A stretch of 64,000 nucleotides of DNA from Candidatus Protochlamydia naegleriophila (GCF_001499655.1 NZ_LN879502.1:2728001-2792000); one strand, 5' to 3'. Numbered from the stretch's first letter, positions 8,825 through 18,428 are shown. Numbers and translations: made by a program. The notes: a model not told the origin generated them from the letters alone.

Positions 8825-10563
8825 GAAAATAGGTTGGGCTTAAATTTCTCTAATTTCATTCCAAATAAATCACACTTCTCATCGAGCGTTTTACTCTCGC
8901 CTAATGGAACATTTTCTGCCGCTTCAAAAACAGGAGAGCGGTTGACAGTTGATTTATCGACAAGCTCTTGCATCGATTGGAAAAGGCCATTTTGGGCCGA
9001 AGAAGAAGTCCCCATAAAGCTGCCCAAATTCGCAAGCAAACTCTGCATCTGATGATGCTTTTCTTCGAACTTTTTAAGTTCGCGGATGCGGTTTTCACTT
9101 TCTTGCCATTTGTCATACATGCGAAAGTATTTCTCTTCCCATTTCGTCACTTGGCTCTCTGTCCCCTTTAAAGCCTCATGCAGCTGATCTTGCAGCCTTT
9201 TCTCTTGCTTTTGGTAAATATCCATATTGGCTTGCAGCTGATTGATTTGACTCTTCAAGGCCTCAGAACTTTGAAGCGCATCATCCAAGCCAGCCTGCTG
9301 AGATTCCACTTTTTCGGTCAAAATGGCCGCTTCTTTGACTTTTTTAGCCAAATGCTGCTGAGCCACTTTCAGACGCGACTCACTCTCATCGAGCAGGCCA
9401 CGCAACTCTTGAATATGAGCTTCTGCCACAGCCTTTTCTTGCATCAAAATCAGACATTGATCCCCTTTTTCCGCCATTTGTTGATCTTGCTCTTTTATAA
9501 TCCCATCGAGCTGAATGACCTGCTGCTCGGCTTGAATGCGAATATCGATGGCCTCATCTAAATTCTCGGTTAGCCGGCACCATTCTTCTTTCAGCTGTTC
9601 GTAGCTATCCTGGATCTGCTGCTTTTCCTGATAGGCTTCTTCCAAATAAAGAGCCCTCTCTTTTAAGTCGCCATAGTGCTTTTCGCTCTCAATTAGCTGA
9701 TTATCTTTGACCTGCAGTGCAGCTTCAATCTCTTTTTTGAGTCGTTCCAATTCGTGAATTTGCTCTTGGTAGGCAGCTAAATTAAACGCTTGATGCTCCG
9801 ATTGAATGTGTAATTGCTTGAATTGGTACTCTAGATTAACCTTCTCGTTCAAGATCTCAATATAGCGCGCCTCTAAAGCCTTCGTTTCTTGATTGTCTTG
9901 GATGAGAGTACGCTTAATCTCTTCAAGCTCTTGGCGCAGTTGATAAGACGACGTATTGGAGGCAATCAGCTCGGTTTGATGCTCGGCCAGCTCTTGCTGA
10001 CTAATCATTTGCTTGAGCTGTTCAATTTCTTTGTGGGCCTCTTGTTTGTCGCGCAAAGCAGAGTCTTCCGTATCTTTTACTTTTTGACGCGATCTTTCCA
10101 ATTCTTCTCGTAGCTGCTCGGTTTCTAGATTCGCCTCTTCGGTTCTTTCGCGCAAATAGGGAATGACTCTCTCCAGCTGCTCAACGCGCTGGCGATCGGC
10201 GCCAATATCGGAATTGATTGGTTGATCGCCTTGCAACTTCAGCTCTTCTTGCGTTTGTTGCACCAGATTGCGCAATGTAATTTGCTGCTCTCTTAAAGCG
10301 CTGAGCTCTTCATTGTGATCTTGCTGCAGCTCTTGAATGTATCGAGTAGCGCGATCCAATTCTTGTTGAATAGTTTGTTTTTGAGCCTGCTCGGCAACTA
10401 ACTGATCCCGCAGTGCTTGTAACCCTTTCTCGTATTGTTGTTTAAGCGTGACTAATAATCGCTTAAGATGCAAAATTTGTCCTGCTGCACTGGAAGCATC
10501 GACTGCCTCAGAATGAAGAATGGCTGATGAACTTTCTTCTTTGATATGAGTGAGTCTGGTCAA
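8821..10563 (-). CDS. Long coiled-coil protein upstream of ruvC
   Basis: This 580-residue protein has no catalytic motif that I recognise. About residues 25-510 are almost unbroken heptad-like sequence rich in Glu, Gln, Lys and Leu, which predicts a very long coiled coil. There is no signal peptide and no membrane segment, so a cytoplasmic structural or scaffold role is possible. The C-terminal 60 residues (from about MQSLLANLGSFMG) are not coiled coil. A hypothetical gene also sits beside ruvC-ruvA in Chlamydia, so this is probably a chlamydial core gene. It is translationally coupled to ruvC. The function is not known from sequence. Confidence 0.85.
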   Translation of the reverse strand: MTRLTHIKEESSSAILHSEAVDASSAAGQILHLKRLLVTLKQQYEKGLQALRDQLVAEQAQKQTIQQELDRATRYIQELQQDHNEELSALREQQITLRNLVQQTQEELKLQGDQPINSDIGADRQRVEQLERVIPYLRERTEEANLETEQLREELERSRQKVKDTEDSALRDKQEAHKEIEQLKQMISQQELAEHQTELIASNTSSYQLRQELEEIKRTLIQDNQETKALEARYIEILNEKVNLEYQFKQLHIQSEHQAFNLAAYQEQIHELERLKKEIEAALQVKDNQLIESEKHYGDLKERALYLEEAYQEKQQIQDSYEQLKEEWCRLTENLDEAIDIRIQAEQQVIQLDGIIKEQDQQMAEKGDQCLILMQEKAVAEAHIQELRGLLDESESRLKVAQQHLAKKVKEAAILTEKVESQQAGLDDALQSSEALKSQINQLQANMDIYQKQEKRLQDQLHEALKGTESQVTKWEEKYFRMYDKWQESENRIRELKKFEEKHHQMQSLLANLGSFMGTSSSAQNGLFQSMQELVDKSTVNRSPVFEAAENVPLGESKTLDEKCDLFGMKLEKFKPNLFS

Positions 10564-10666
10564 TTCAACTCTCCGCTAATAAATTAGATGATTCTGGCTG
10601 CCAACATAAGAGTTTAGCCTTAGAAGATCAATGGTTTTCATACCAGCCAGATGAGGAATAAAAAAA

Positions 10667-11740
10667 ATGGGTTCTAAGCCACCTTTATCGATTCACCCCC
10701 GCAATATTTTGGTCCGCATGCCTAACTGGCTGGGTGACTTCGTCATGGCAACACCTATTTTAACCGATTTGCGCCATCATTGGCCAGAAGCAAAAATTAC
10801 TGCGATGTGTCAAGGGGCCTTAGGCAGCGTCATTCAAGAAGACCCACACATCGACTCAGTACTTAACTTTAAGAAAACCAAAAACTTACTAAACAATCGA
10901 GTCAGCGATGAAATCGTTTCCCTTCAAACAGAACACTACGACCTTGGCATTTTACTGACCAATTCTTTTTCATCGGCTTGGTGGCTTTGGAAAGGAAATG
11001 TCCAAAATAGACTCGGCTTTGCCTCCCACTGGCGCAGTTGGCTACTAAACTATCCCGTTCCCTTCCCTGCCGAACGCAGCAAACAACATCTTGTCACAAC
11101 CTATAAACAATTGCTCCACCCCCTTGGCATTCCCCTCTCTTCAACCGATCCAAAATTGTATATCGCCAAGCAGGAACAAAACGCCATCCAGGAGTGGCTC
11201 TTCAAAGAGGGCATTCATAAAGAAGACCTCATCATCGGGATTAATCCAGGCGCTGCCTATGGATCGGCTAAATGCTGGCTACCAGATCGTTTTACAATCT
11301 TAGCTGCAAAACTGCTAGAAAACCCGCGCATTAAAATAGTATTTTTTGGTGATAAGGCAGGTGCTCCCCTCGTTGAAGATATCTGCACCAAACTACCTAA
11401 ACGAGTCGTCAACTTGGCTGGAAAAACCTCACTAAGAGAATTGATGGCCTTCATTCAAGCCTGCGACATCTTTTTAACTAATGACAGCGGACCCATGCAC
11501 GTGGCCTCAGCCCTCAGCACCCCTTTGATCGCTCTATTTGGATCCACAAGCGATGTTGCAACCGGCCCCTATAAAGGGGGAAAGGTCATCCACAAGCATG
11601 TTCCCTGCTCGCCCTGCTACCGCAGAGAATGTCCCATCGATTTTCGCTGTATGAAACAGATCGAAGTCGATGAGGTGTATCGCGAATTGCAAGAGCTCGT
11701 GAACGAAGCCAGTCAAACTTCAGCTGTTCGCTCTTCGTAA
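10667..11740 (+). CDS. waaF: ADP-heptose:LPS heptosyltransferase (WaaF-like, GT9)
   Basis: This glycosyltransferase family 9 enzyme would transfer heptose onto the LPS inner core at the inner membrane. Family features are VRMPNWLGDFVMATPIL at the N-terminus, the NPGAAYGSAKCWLPDRF segment in the donor domain, LAGKTSLRELMAFI, and TNDSGPMHVASAL. The C-terminal cysteine-rich segment around CSPCYRRECPIDFRCM is typical of WaaF. GAGG stands 8 bp before the ATG. LPS of Chlamydiaceae is thought to lack heptose, so this marks a more complex LPS in this relative. Whether it is heptosyltransferase I or II cannot be settled by eye; II fits best. Confidence 0.88.
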   Translation: MGSKPPLSIHPRNILVRMPNWLGDFVMATPILTDLRHHWPEAKITAMCQGALGSVIQEDPHIDSVLNFKKTKNLLNNRVSDEIVSLQTEHYDLGILLTNSFSSAWWLWKGNVQNRLGFASHWRSWLLNYPVPFPAERSKQHLVTTYKQLLHPLGIPLSSTDPKLYIAKQEQNAIQEWLFKEGIHKEDLIIGINPGAAYGSAKCWLPDRFTILAAKLLENPRIKIVFFGDKAGAPLVEDICTKLPKRVVNLAGKTSLRELMAFIQACDIFLTNDSGPMHVASALSTPLIALFGSTSDVATGPYKGGKVIHKHVPCSPCYRRECPIDFRCMKQIEVDEVYRELQELVNEASQTSAVRSS

Positions 11741-11866
11741 TGATGAGTGACTGACTTTAAATAACCACTACCATCCTTTGTACCGTTATGCAAAAAAATA
11801 TTTACAAAAAACAGTTTCATTCATTACCTTTATTGCTAATACTATAAAAAACAAATAGGTAATTAA

Positions 11867-12364
11867 ATGAACTCAACTCAAACTAAATTAAATCACTATT
11901 TTGATGGTATCTCCCAACATACTGCATGGGTCTATACTAACGTCATAAGTAACACCAAAATGATCGCTACTCAGAGCGTTGCAAGTAAAAATGGCGAATC
12001 AGAAGCCTCTTCTTTAATGGGTAGAGCAATCTGCGCCATCCACGTTGCAGCAACTCCTTTGAAAGCTTTGGCTGGAATTGGACTGCTTGCAACGCGAGTT
12101 ATGGTAATAGCACTCGCTGCATTCAGCATTCTAATGCTCAACAGAAATCCTAAGGATGTAAAAGTGATTGTCCATATGATCATTGATGTTGTGGCTGGAA
12201 CTGTTTTACTGCCTATTGCCTTGCTAGCAAACATCATTCGAGGAACAGCTGGAGCTATTTTCCATCCAGGCGCACTCATTCGTGACGTTCGAGGTATGGA
12301 CTACAATGACTTCGCTGCAACGCATAACATTTTGCAAGGGACATTAGTACACTATCCGGTGTAA
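11867..12364 (+). CDS. Small membrane protein with bilobed hydrophobic domain (possible Inc protein)
   Basis: I do not recognise the family of this 165-residue protein. Residues about 50-85 and 98-130 form two long hydrophobic segments separated by a short polar loop (NRNPKDVK). This resembles the bilobed hydrophobic domain of chlamydial inclusion membrane (Inc) proteins. The polar N-terminal 45 residues and C-terminal 35 residues could face the same side. There is no cleavable signal peptide, which fits type III secretion substrates. An AGG-containing site lies upstream of the ATG in an AT-rich leader. The gene appears to be a single unit. Confidence 0.7.
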   Translation: MNSTQTKLNHYFDGISQHTAWVYTNVISNTKMIATQSVASKNGESEASSLMGRAICAIHVAATPLKALAGIGLLATRVMVIALAAFSILMLNRNPKDVKVIVHMIIDVVAGTVLLPIALLANIIRGTAGAIFHPGALIRDVRGMDYNDFAATHNILQGTLVHYPV

Positions 12365-12473
12365 CTCTTTCTTAAAAGGAGCCAATAATTGGCTTGTTTT
12401 AATTTGTTTAAAGGGGAGTACAGGAGGCTGGAAAGAAGTCTTTTTTTAAATAATCGCGACCCACACAATCAAT

Positions 12474-13853
12474 GTGCATGCAATTGGACGGTTGATGGCC
12501 ATCGAATCTCATTATCACTCCCTTCTTTCACGCGAACAGAATGAACACGTGTTGCGATTTTGTCCTTCTCTGACGGAAAAAGAGCGGCAAGCCCTCATCC
12601 AGCAAATTCAGCACATTGACTTTACCCTTCTCGAGCAACAGCGCCGGCTCATTAGAAATCCACCGCCAACGCTGTCCTCCATCGAACCCTTTACAGATTT
12701 TACCTTCATCGGCCAAGGTGGCGACTTCTCAAAGGGTAAGGGACTCCTGCGCGAAGGAAAAATGGGATGTTTGATCTTGGCGGGTGGGCAAGGCACGCGC
12801 CTGCGCCTCGACGGTCCAAAGGGACGCTTTCCCGTTTCACTCATCAAACACAAATCGCTTTTCCAACTGTTAGCAGAAAAAACTCTGGCGGCTGGCAAAC
12901 AGGCCGGCACTACCCTATCATTGGCGATTATGACCTCGCCAGAAAATGATGAAATCACCAAGCGTTTTTTTGCTGAGCATCATTATTGGGGGCTCAATCC
13001 CGAGCAAGTCTCCTTCTTCTGCCAAGGGACTCTTCCTCTTTTGGATAGTCAAGGACAACTCTTTCTTGAATCACGCTACCATATAGCAGAAGGACCCAAC
13101 GGAAATGGGCAATGCCTGCATGATTTTTATAAATCGGGAATTTGGAAAAAGTGGTCTGAGCAAGGCATTCAATATCTCAACGTCGTCTTAATCGATAATC
13201 CTCTAGCCGATCCTTTCGATGCCGAACTGCTTGGCTTTCATGCTCGCCAACAGGCAGACATTACGATCAAATGCACCGAAAAGGTCAAACCCCAGGAAAA
13301 AGTAGGCGTCATTGTCAAAGAGAATGGCCGCGTCGGTGTCATTGAATACTCTGAACTACCTGACAGCGATAAGGCTGCCACAAGGCCCGACGGAAGGCTA
13401 AACTACTGCTGTGCCAATTTAAGCCTCTTCTGCTTTTCCATGAATTTTATTCAAAGCACAGTAGCTAAGACCGCCTCTCTCCCTCTCCATAAAGCCTGGA
13501 AAGCGGCAAAATTTGTCAACGAAGCTGGAATGACCCAACTATCGGCTACTCCGATTGCTTGGAAATTTGAAACCTTCATTTTCGACTGGCTTGGCTACGC
13601 CGACCACGTTTTCGCTCTTCTCTATCCTCGCGAGCAATGCTTCGCTCCTCTTAAAAATTATACGGGTGAAGACTCTTTAGAAACGGTTCAACAAGCCATT
13701 CAGAAAAGAGAAAGACAGCTCTTACAGGATGTAACGGGAGTAGAACCCCCAAGCCTGCCCTTTGAGCTAGCTGCCGAATTCTATTACCCAACCCCCGAGC
13801 TTAAAGCTAAATGGCATAAGAAAGTTCCCAAAACATCTTATGTTGAGCCTTAA
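12474..13853 (+). CDS. UAP1/UDPGP-family uridylyltransferase
   Basis: This 459-residue nucleotidyltransferase of the eukaryote-like UDPGP family makes UDP-GlcNAc or UDP-glucose from UTP and the sugar 1-phosphate. The nucleotide loop LILAGGQGTRL is followed by DGPKGRFPVS and KSLFQLLAEK, which match UAP1/AGX enzymes closely. GPNGNGQCLHDFYKSGI and VLIDNPLADPFD are further UAP-type segments. The choice between UDP-GlcNAc and UDP-glucose is not certain. Start selection is open: ATG 12474 gives an extra MHAIGRL, while ATG 12495 begins MAIESHYHS; neither has a strong ribosome binding site. It is convergent with the methyltransferase gene. Confidence 0.88.
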   Translation: MHAIGRLMAIESHYHSLLSREQNEHVLRFCPSLTEKERQALIQQIQHIDFTLLEQQRRLIRNPPPTLSSIEPFTDFTFIGQGGDFSKGKGLLREGKMGCLILAGGQGTRLRLDGPKGRFPVSLIKHKSLFQLLAEKTLAAGKQAGTTLSLAIMTSPENDEITKRFFAEHHYWGLNPEQVSFFCQGTLPLLDSQGQLFLESRYHIAEGPNGNGQCLHDFYKSGIWKKWSEQGIQYLNVVLIDNPLADPFDAELLGFHARQQADITIKCTEKVKPQEKVGVIVKENGRVGVIEYSELPDSDKAATRPDGRLNYCCANLSLFCFSMNFIQSTVAKTASLPLHKAWKAAKFVNEAGMTQLSATPIAWKFETFIFDWLGYADHVFALLYPREQCFAPLKNYTGEDSLETVQQAIQKRERQLLQDVTGVEPPSLPFELAAEFYYPTPELKAKWHKKVPKTSYVEP

Positions 13854-13907
13854 CCCAAGCCGTAAGATTCTAGTCCAGGCGCATATGAGGGCTAATTCAA
13901 TCGCTCC

Positions 13908-14687
13908 TTAATTAGCAAGCTCTCCCCAAATAAAAATCCTTTTCATCGGGAATAAGAAAGGGCTTTTATCTCCAATCGCATCCAAAAGTCTTTTTTTGTA
14001 CTCTTGTAAGAACTGTTCGTACAAGAAAGGGCTCAAATGACTACGATAATAGGTCAACAAGCTTCCCTTCACCCATTCAAGCACACTCAGCGTAGATTCT
14101 AGACGGTGAAGATACACTTGTAAACGAATGAGGGGTGATTTAAATCCCAAAGAATCTAAAAGCTGAGCATATTCTTCCAAGCTTAAAAGATTCTGAAAAG
14201 GATTTGAGATGCCTGACAAACTCTCGTTAAAAGGAGGCTCTTCTGCTAATTCACGTGCAATCACATGAGTGACAAAGTCGCGATTAGCCGGCATCTGAAT
14301 GGCTAGCTGCCCTCTCGGTTTAAGCATCTTAGCCAAACGCCCAAGCAAGCTCACGTGCCCATAAACCCATTGAAGAGCCGCATTTGAAAGAACTAAATCA
14401 AACTGCCGCTCTAATCCTAAATCCTCGATGTCTGCTAATTGAAACTCTACTGCTGGTAAATATACTTCCTGAGCTTTCAACAGCATAGCTGGAGATGAAT
14501 CAACGCCTAATATGTAATCGGCTTGTAATCGATCATGGAGTAGCTTAGTCAATATGCCATCTCCGCACCCCAAATCGACAACACGCATGTGCGGATAAGG
14601 CTTAATTAAAGCCATTAAATCAAAAAAAGGTTGCTGACGCTCCTTTTCGAATTTGGCATATTGAACGGGATCCCATTGCTCTTTCAT
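13908..14687 (-). CDS. tam: SAM-dependent methyltransferase, trans-aconitate 2-methyltransferase-like
   Basis: This class I methyltransferase resembles Tam, which methylates trans-aconitate, a by-product that inhibits aconitase. The start at 14687 gives MKEQWDPVQYAKFEKERQ, the usual Tam N-terminus, and has GAGGA 5 bp upstream. A longer frame begins at 14756 but adds an atypical 23-residue leader. The SAM-binding motif VVDLGCGDG is near residue 38, followed by GVDSSPAML and LSNAALQWV; the C-terminal FIWGEL is also Tam-like. The small-molecule substrate is inferred from overall similarity only. Confidence 0.82.
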   Translation of the reverse strand: MKEQWDPVQYAKFEKERQQPFFDLMALIKPYPHMRVVDLGCGDGILTKLLHDRLQADYILGVDSSPAMLLKAQEVYLPAVEFQLADIEDLGLERQFDLVLSNAALQWVYGHVSLLGRLAKMLKPRGQLAIQMPANRDFVTHVIARELAEEPPFNESLSGISNPFQNLLSLEEYAQLLDSLGFKSPLIRLQVYLHRLESTLSVLEWVKGSLLTYYRSHLSPFLYEQFLQEYKKRLLDAIGDKSPFLFPMKRIFIWGELAN

Positions 14688-14867
14688 ACATTCCTCGTAT
14701 AGGCCGATCGACCATGTCAAGCTTTCATACTTTACCAAAGGCAACTCTCGATCCATCCTCTATGAACTCTGGATTAATTGCAGCCCAAACCTCAATCCCC
14801 CTTAAAAATTGACATAAAAATCCAATTAAGACTAAAATGTCTTAAACATTCAAGATGGAAGGTTCTG

Positions 14868-15491
14868 ATGTCGCTGTCTCATTTTTTTCCCGTCGCCCAG
14901 GCCATCGAAGCGTTGCTTCATCCGTGGGCCGAGGTGGTCATTCATGATTTGTCCACTCAAACCATCGCCGCTCTTTTTAACAACTTTTCTAAAAGAAAAG
15001 TAGGTGAAGATTCGCTTTTAGAAGCCGACTGGAAAATTGAGATTGAGACGACCCATTTTGCGCCTTATGACAAAATCAATTGGGATGGAAAGCGGCTCAA
15101 ATCGACGACAGCTGTCTTACGCGATGAAAAAGGCTCTCCCATTGGACTCTTATGCATCAATCTGGACATTTCAAAAATGGAAGACTTGCATCACCTTTTA
15201 ACGGGTTTTATTAAACCCTTAAAGACTAGTTTGCCAAAAGAGCTTTTCCACGAAGATTGGCGCGAAAAAATCAGCGCATTTGTTCACACACATCTGCAAC
15301 AGCATCACCTGACTTTAGATCATTTAACGAAACAGCAAAAAAAAGAACTAGTCAATCTCTTGCTCCAAGAAGGTGCTTTTAGAGCCAAGCATGCCGCTAC
15401 CTACGTTGGCAGCGTGCTGAACATTTCCCGCGCAACGGTGTACAAATATTTAAGCGAGCTGCAACTAGACTCTTTAGGAGAGCCCAAATGA
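14868..15491 (+). CDS. YheO/DauR-like PAS-HTH transcriptional regulator
   Basis: This regulator has an N-terminal YheO-like PAS domain (MSLSHFFPVAQAIEALLHPW, then VVIHDL and GLLCINLDIS) and a C-terminal helix-turn-helix (about 165-200, ending ISRATVYKYLSEL). The ATG at 14868 is chosen over 14778 because GGAAGG lies 7 bp upstream and the YheO domain begins there (207 aa). Relatives such as DauR control amino-acid catabolism genes. Its stop overlaps the ATG of the aminotransferase gene (ATGA), so it probably regulates its own operon with the aminotransferase and the cyclodeaminase-like gene. Confidence 0.85.
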   Translation: MSLSHFFPVAQAIEALLHPWAEVVIHDLSTQTIAALFNNFSKRKVGEDSLLEADWKIEIETTHFAPYDKINWDGKRLKSTTAVLRDEKGSPIGLLCINLDISKMEDLHHLLTGFIKPLKTSLPKELFHEDWREKISAFVHTHLQQHHLTLDHLTKQQKKELVNLLLQEGAFRAKHAATYVGSVLNISRATVYKYLSELQLDSLGEPK

Positions 15492-16622
15492 AACTACCCA
15501 TCTTTCAACTAGAAGACTATTTAGCTAAATGGGAATTTAAGGCCCCTTACTTGCTTTGCAGCTCGGATGCCGAGAGCATGGAGATGAAAGAGTTAATACA
15601 ATCGGCTGACGGTGAGTCTTTACACTTATGGAATAATCTGCGCTTAAGCTACACAGAAACAGCTGGCCTACCTCTACTTAGAACTGAAATTAGCCATCTC
15701 TACCCCTCCTTGTCCGCCGACCATATCTATTGCCTGGCTGGGGCCGAAGAAGGGATTTTTTGTGCCATGAATGTGCTCATACAGCCTAATGACCATGTCA
15801 TCGTCATCACACCTTGCTATCAATCGCTCGAGGATCTCCCCAAAAGTTTACAAGCGCATGTCACAGCCATTCCGTTAGATCCCTTTGACTGGAGCCTCGA
15901 TTTAGATCGAGTCAAGCAAGCCTTAAGGCCTTCCACGCGACTGATTGCGATTAACTTTCCCCACAATCCAACCGGAGCCCTATTAGATGCTCCTAAGCTG
16001 AATGGCTTAGTCACACTTGCCAGGTCTCAAGGAGCCTATTTATTCTCAGATGAAGTGTATCGCTATCTCGAGTCCGATGAATCCAAGCGCCCTCCTGCCA
16101 TAGCCGATTTATATGAAAAAGGAATCAGCTTAGGAGTCATGTCGAAAGCCTTTGGACTGGCTGGCTTGCGAATAGGCTGGCTTGCGAATAGGCTGGCTTG
16201 CAAGCCAGGATAAAAAATTTTTGAAAAAAGCGGCTGATTTTAAACATTATCTATCTATTTGCAACAGCGCTCCAAGCGAACTTTTAACCCTCATGGCTTT
16301 AAGGTCAAAAGAAGCAATCTTAAAACGCAATCGCTCGATTATGCTTTCAAATCTTGCTTTACTAGATCAATTTTTTGAGCAGTATGCCTCTCTCTTTTCC
16401 TGGGTACGGCCGCAAGGAGGCTGCGTGGGATTTCCAAAACTTTTGACTGGGGAATTGATTGATGATTTTACCAAAGAGTTGGTTCACGAAGAAGGGGTAC
16501 TTCTCATGCCAGGCTCTATCTATAAGAATACAAACAATCATTTTCGCATTGGATTCGGACGCAAAAATATGCCCGAAGCTCTAAAACGGCTCGAGCGTTT
16601 TATGAAGCGGAAGCACGGCTGA
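15488..16622 (+). pseudogene. PLP-dependent aminotransferase class I/II, frameshifted by a 16-bp tandem duplication
   Basis: The two halves of a fold-type I aminotransferase are in different frames. The first part (15488-16213) carries AINFPHNPTG (Asn for PLP), FSDEVYRYLE (Asp and Tyr) and MSKAFGLAGLRIGWLA with the Schiff-base lysine. It then shifts frame and stops at 16211-16213. The second part (16182-16622) resumes as RIGWLASQDKKFLKKA and runs to a normal end with FRIGFGRK. The break lies exactly in a 16-bp direct duplication (16166-16181 = 16182-16197). Removing one copy restores a single reading frame of about 370 residues. The gene sits between its regulator and a cyclodeaminase-like gene. 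It could be a recent pseudogene or a reversible slip. Confidence 0.9.
16159..16201 (+). repeat. 16-bp tandem duplication, 2.7 copies
   Basis: A period of 16 bp holds from 16159 to 16201; the unit is TTGCGAATAGGCTGGC. Two full copies are identical. Since 16 is not a multiple of three, gain or loss of one unit switches the aminotransferase frame. Confidence 0.95.
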
Positions 16623-16627
16623 TATCC

Positions 16628-17590
16628 ATGGTAAGACATGCACCGAACATATGGACTCGCAGCCAAATAGAGGCCGCTATAGACCTTCCCTTTTGCCTCC
16701 AAAAAACAGCAGAAGGGTTTATAGCCTATTCGAATGGACAAGCGGTTGTGCCCTCCATTGGCCACCTAGACTTTAAAGAACCGCCAGGAGAGATGCACAT
16801 CAAGTATGGCTATCTACTGGACCAGCCCTATTACGTCATCAAAATTGCTTCAGGCTTTTATCAAAACCCGGCAATCGGTTTAGCATCAAGCAATGGTCTT
16901 TTCTTAGTTTTCCACAAGCAAACAGGAGAGCTGGCGGCTCTATTATTGGACGAAGGATTGCTAACCGATATACGTACAGCCTTAGCCGGCGCCCTGTGCG
17001 CGAAATACCTAGCTCCCCCTCTCGTACACACCATCGGCATCATCGGCACGGGGACGCAAGCCTTGCGACAACTGCAAGGCTTGCGACTTGTCACCCCTTG
17101 CCGCCAAGTCAAAATATGGGGGCGCAGCTATGAGAAGGCCTGCCATTTCGCTCAAGATCCACGCCTCGCTGATTATCAAATCGATCCTGTAAAGGCAATC
17201 GAAGAAGTCACGCAAGCTTGCCAGCTCATCGTCACGACAACACCATCTAAAAAACCGCTCCTATTCGCCCATCATCTACAACCTGGAACTCATGTGACAG
17301 CACTCGGCGCCGACAGCCCTGGTAAACAAGAGTTAGATGAATCGGTCCTTTTAAAAGCAGACCTTTTAGTCGTCGATAGCTTAGCCCAATGCCAGCAATA
17401 TGGAGATCTCGCCCACGTCAAACACTCCTCCTCTCTTAAGAGGGTCGTTGAACTGGGGAAAGGGCTTCAAGATCCAAGCTTGCTCATAAGGGACCAAAAG
17501 GGAATCACTGTGGCAGACTTGACAGGCGTTGCCGTGCAAGACATTCAAATTGCACAAGCCGTTTTAAGCTGCCTTCATCCATTACTCTAA
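16628..17590 (+). CDS. Ornithine cyclodeaminase/mu-crystallin family protein
   Basis: This 320-residue NAD(P)-dependent enzyme of the OCD/mu-crystallin family acts on imino or amino acids. Examples in the family are ornithine cyclodeaminase, alanine dehydrogenase and ketimine reductase. The segment GEMHIKYGYL supplies the substrate-binding lysine. LLLDEGLLTDIRTALAGALCAKYLA is the family signature, and the Rossmann loop is GIIGTGTQAL. The C-terminus has TALGADSPGKQELD and VADLTGVAVQDIQIA. It follows the broken aminotransferase by 5 bp, in a three-gene operon headed by a YheO-like regulator. The exact substrate is unknown. Its 3' end overlaps that of the cupin gene on the other strand by 9 bp. 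Confidence 0.88.
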   Translation: MVRHAPNIWTRSQIEAAIDLPFCLQKTAEGFIAYSNGQAVVPSIGHLDFKEPPGEMHIKYGYLLDQPYYVIKIASGFYQNPAIGLASSNGLFLVFHKQTGELAALLLDEGLLTDIRTALAGALCAKYLAPPLVHTIGIIGTGTQALRQLQGLRLVTPCRQVKIWGRSYEKACHFAQDPRLADYQIDPVKAIEEVTQACQLIVTTTPSKKPLLFAHHLQPGTHVTALGADSPGKQELDESVLLKADLLVVDSLAQCQQYGDLAHVKHSSSLKRVVELGKGLQDPSLLIRDQKGITVADLTGVAVQDIQIAQAVLSCLHPLL

Positions 17591-18346
17591 TGACTCATAG
17601 ACGCACTTTGAATAGGTTTGATAAAAAATACGCTGAACGGCCTCATCCGTTGGCGCCCCATATCCATGCAAAGAAATGGCACATGTACGACCCTGGTCGC
17701 GGCTGACGAGGCGGTGTAAAAAGGAATCTTTCCGATCGTCGATGACAGTCGCAAAAGGATTCAAGGTGATAGTCTTGACTCTTTGAGCCAAGCGGCGCCG
17801 AGAATCCTTAATCGGCAGGTACTCTTCTTGATCAATCGTTCCCCTCAAAACGGTTAGAGAACAGGGGATAGGATGGCTGTGTACGCTCGTTGCATGGTTA
17901 GTTGGATTGAAAACCTTAGACTTAGCCAGCAATTCGGGCGGCCAGACGTAAATGAAAAAGGTGAGCGGAATAGAGGGCTTTGCCTCCCTTCCTCCTTCCC
18001 AGAGCGGAATCATGCCAAATGATAACTGCCCTTGCTGGGTCCGACACGAATAGATGGACAAATCCACCCCTCCTTGCAGGAGTTGCTGGGCCAAAGTACC
18101 AATCGAGCGATTTAATTCATCAGCCTGCTGCCTAGCTGTCAAATCTCTCTGAAAAGTCAGCAGCTTTTTCCCAATCAATTGCGCAGCTAAGCGCTGATTC
18201 TGGCGGTGAATGTCTTGATTAGAAACATGGCACCGCTCTGAATGATCTTCTCCTTGCGCCGCTAAATTTGAGATGCAGATCTTCATTATAAAGATCAATA
18301 AAACTATATTAATTTTAAACATAGGAAGGCTTATTCTTTTATTCAC
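17582..18346 (-). CDS. Secreted cysteine-dioxygenase-like cupin
   Basis: The N-terminus carries a hydrophobic segment (FKINIVLLIFIMKICISNLA) typical of a signal peptide. The body is a cupin resembling cysteine dioxygenase. The first motif is VHSHPIPC with His156 and His158 as iron ligands and Cys162 at the position of the crosslinking cysteine. The second is CAISLHGYGAP with His227, preceded by FLHRLV, as in CDO. Cysteine dioxygenases are normally cytosolic, so an exported form is unusual. A role in oxidising a thiol in the periplasm or outside the cell is inferred. It lies 82 bp after a sulfonate-type ABC transporter operon on the same strand and may be co-transcribed with it. Confidence 0.72.
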   Translation of the reverse strand: MNKRISLPMFKINIVLLIFIMKICISNLAAQGEDHSERCHVSNQDIHRQNQRLAAQLIGKKLLTFQRDLTARQQADELNRSIGTLAQQLLQGGVDLSIYSCRTQQGQLSFGMIPLWEGGREAKPSIPLTFFIYVWPPELLAKSKVFNPTNHATSVHSHPIPCSLTVLRGTIDQEEYLPIKDSRRRLAQRVKTITLNPFATVIDDRKDSFLHRLVSRDQGRTCAISLHGYGAPTDEAVQRIFYQTYSKCVYESLE

Positions 18347-18428
18347 AAATTATAAATATGAAAAAGAATAAACACTAGAAGTCTGAAACAAAAACGCAAT
18401 TATTCCCGCAAATCATAAATTCACTGCA

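Noticed and set aside
12380-12397. Palindrome AGCCAATAATTGGCT after the 165-aa gene as terminator
   Set aside because: The stem is only 5 bp with a usable loop and the T-run is broken; support too weak to call.
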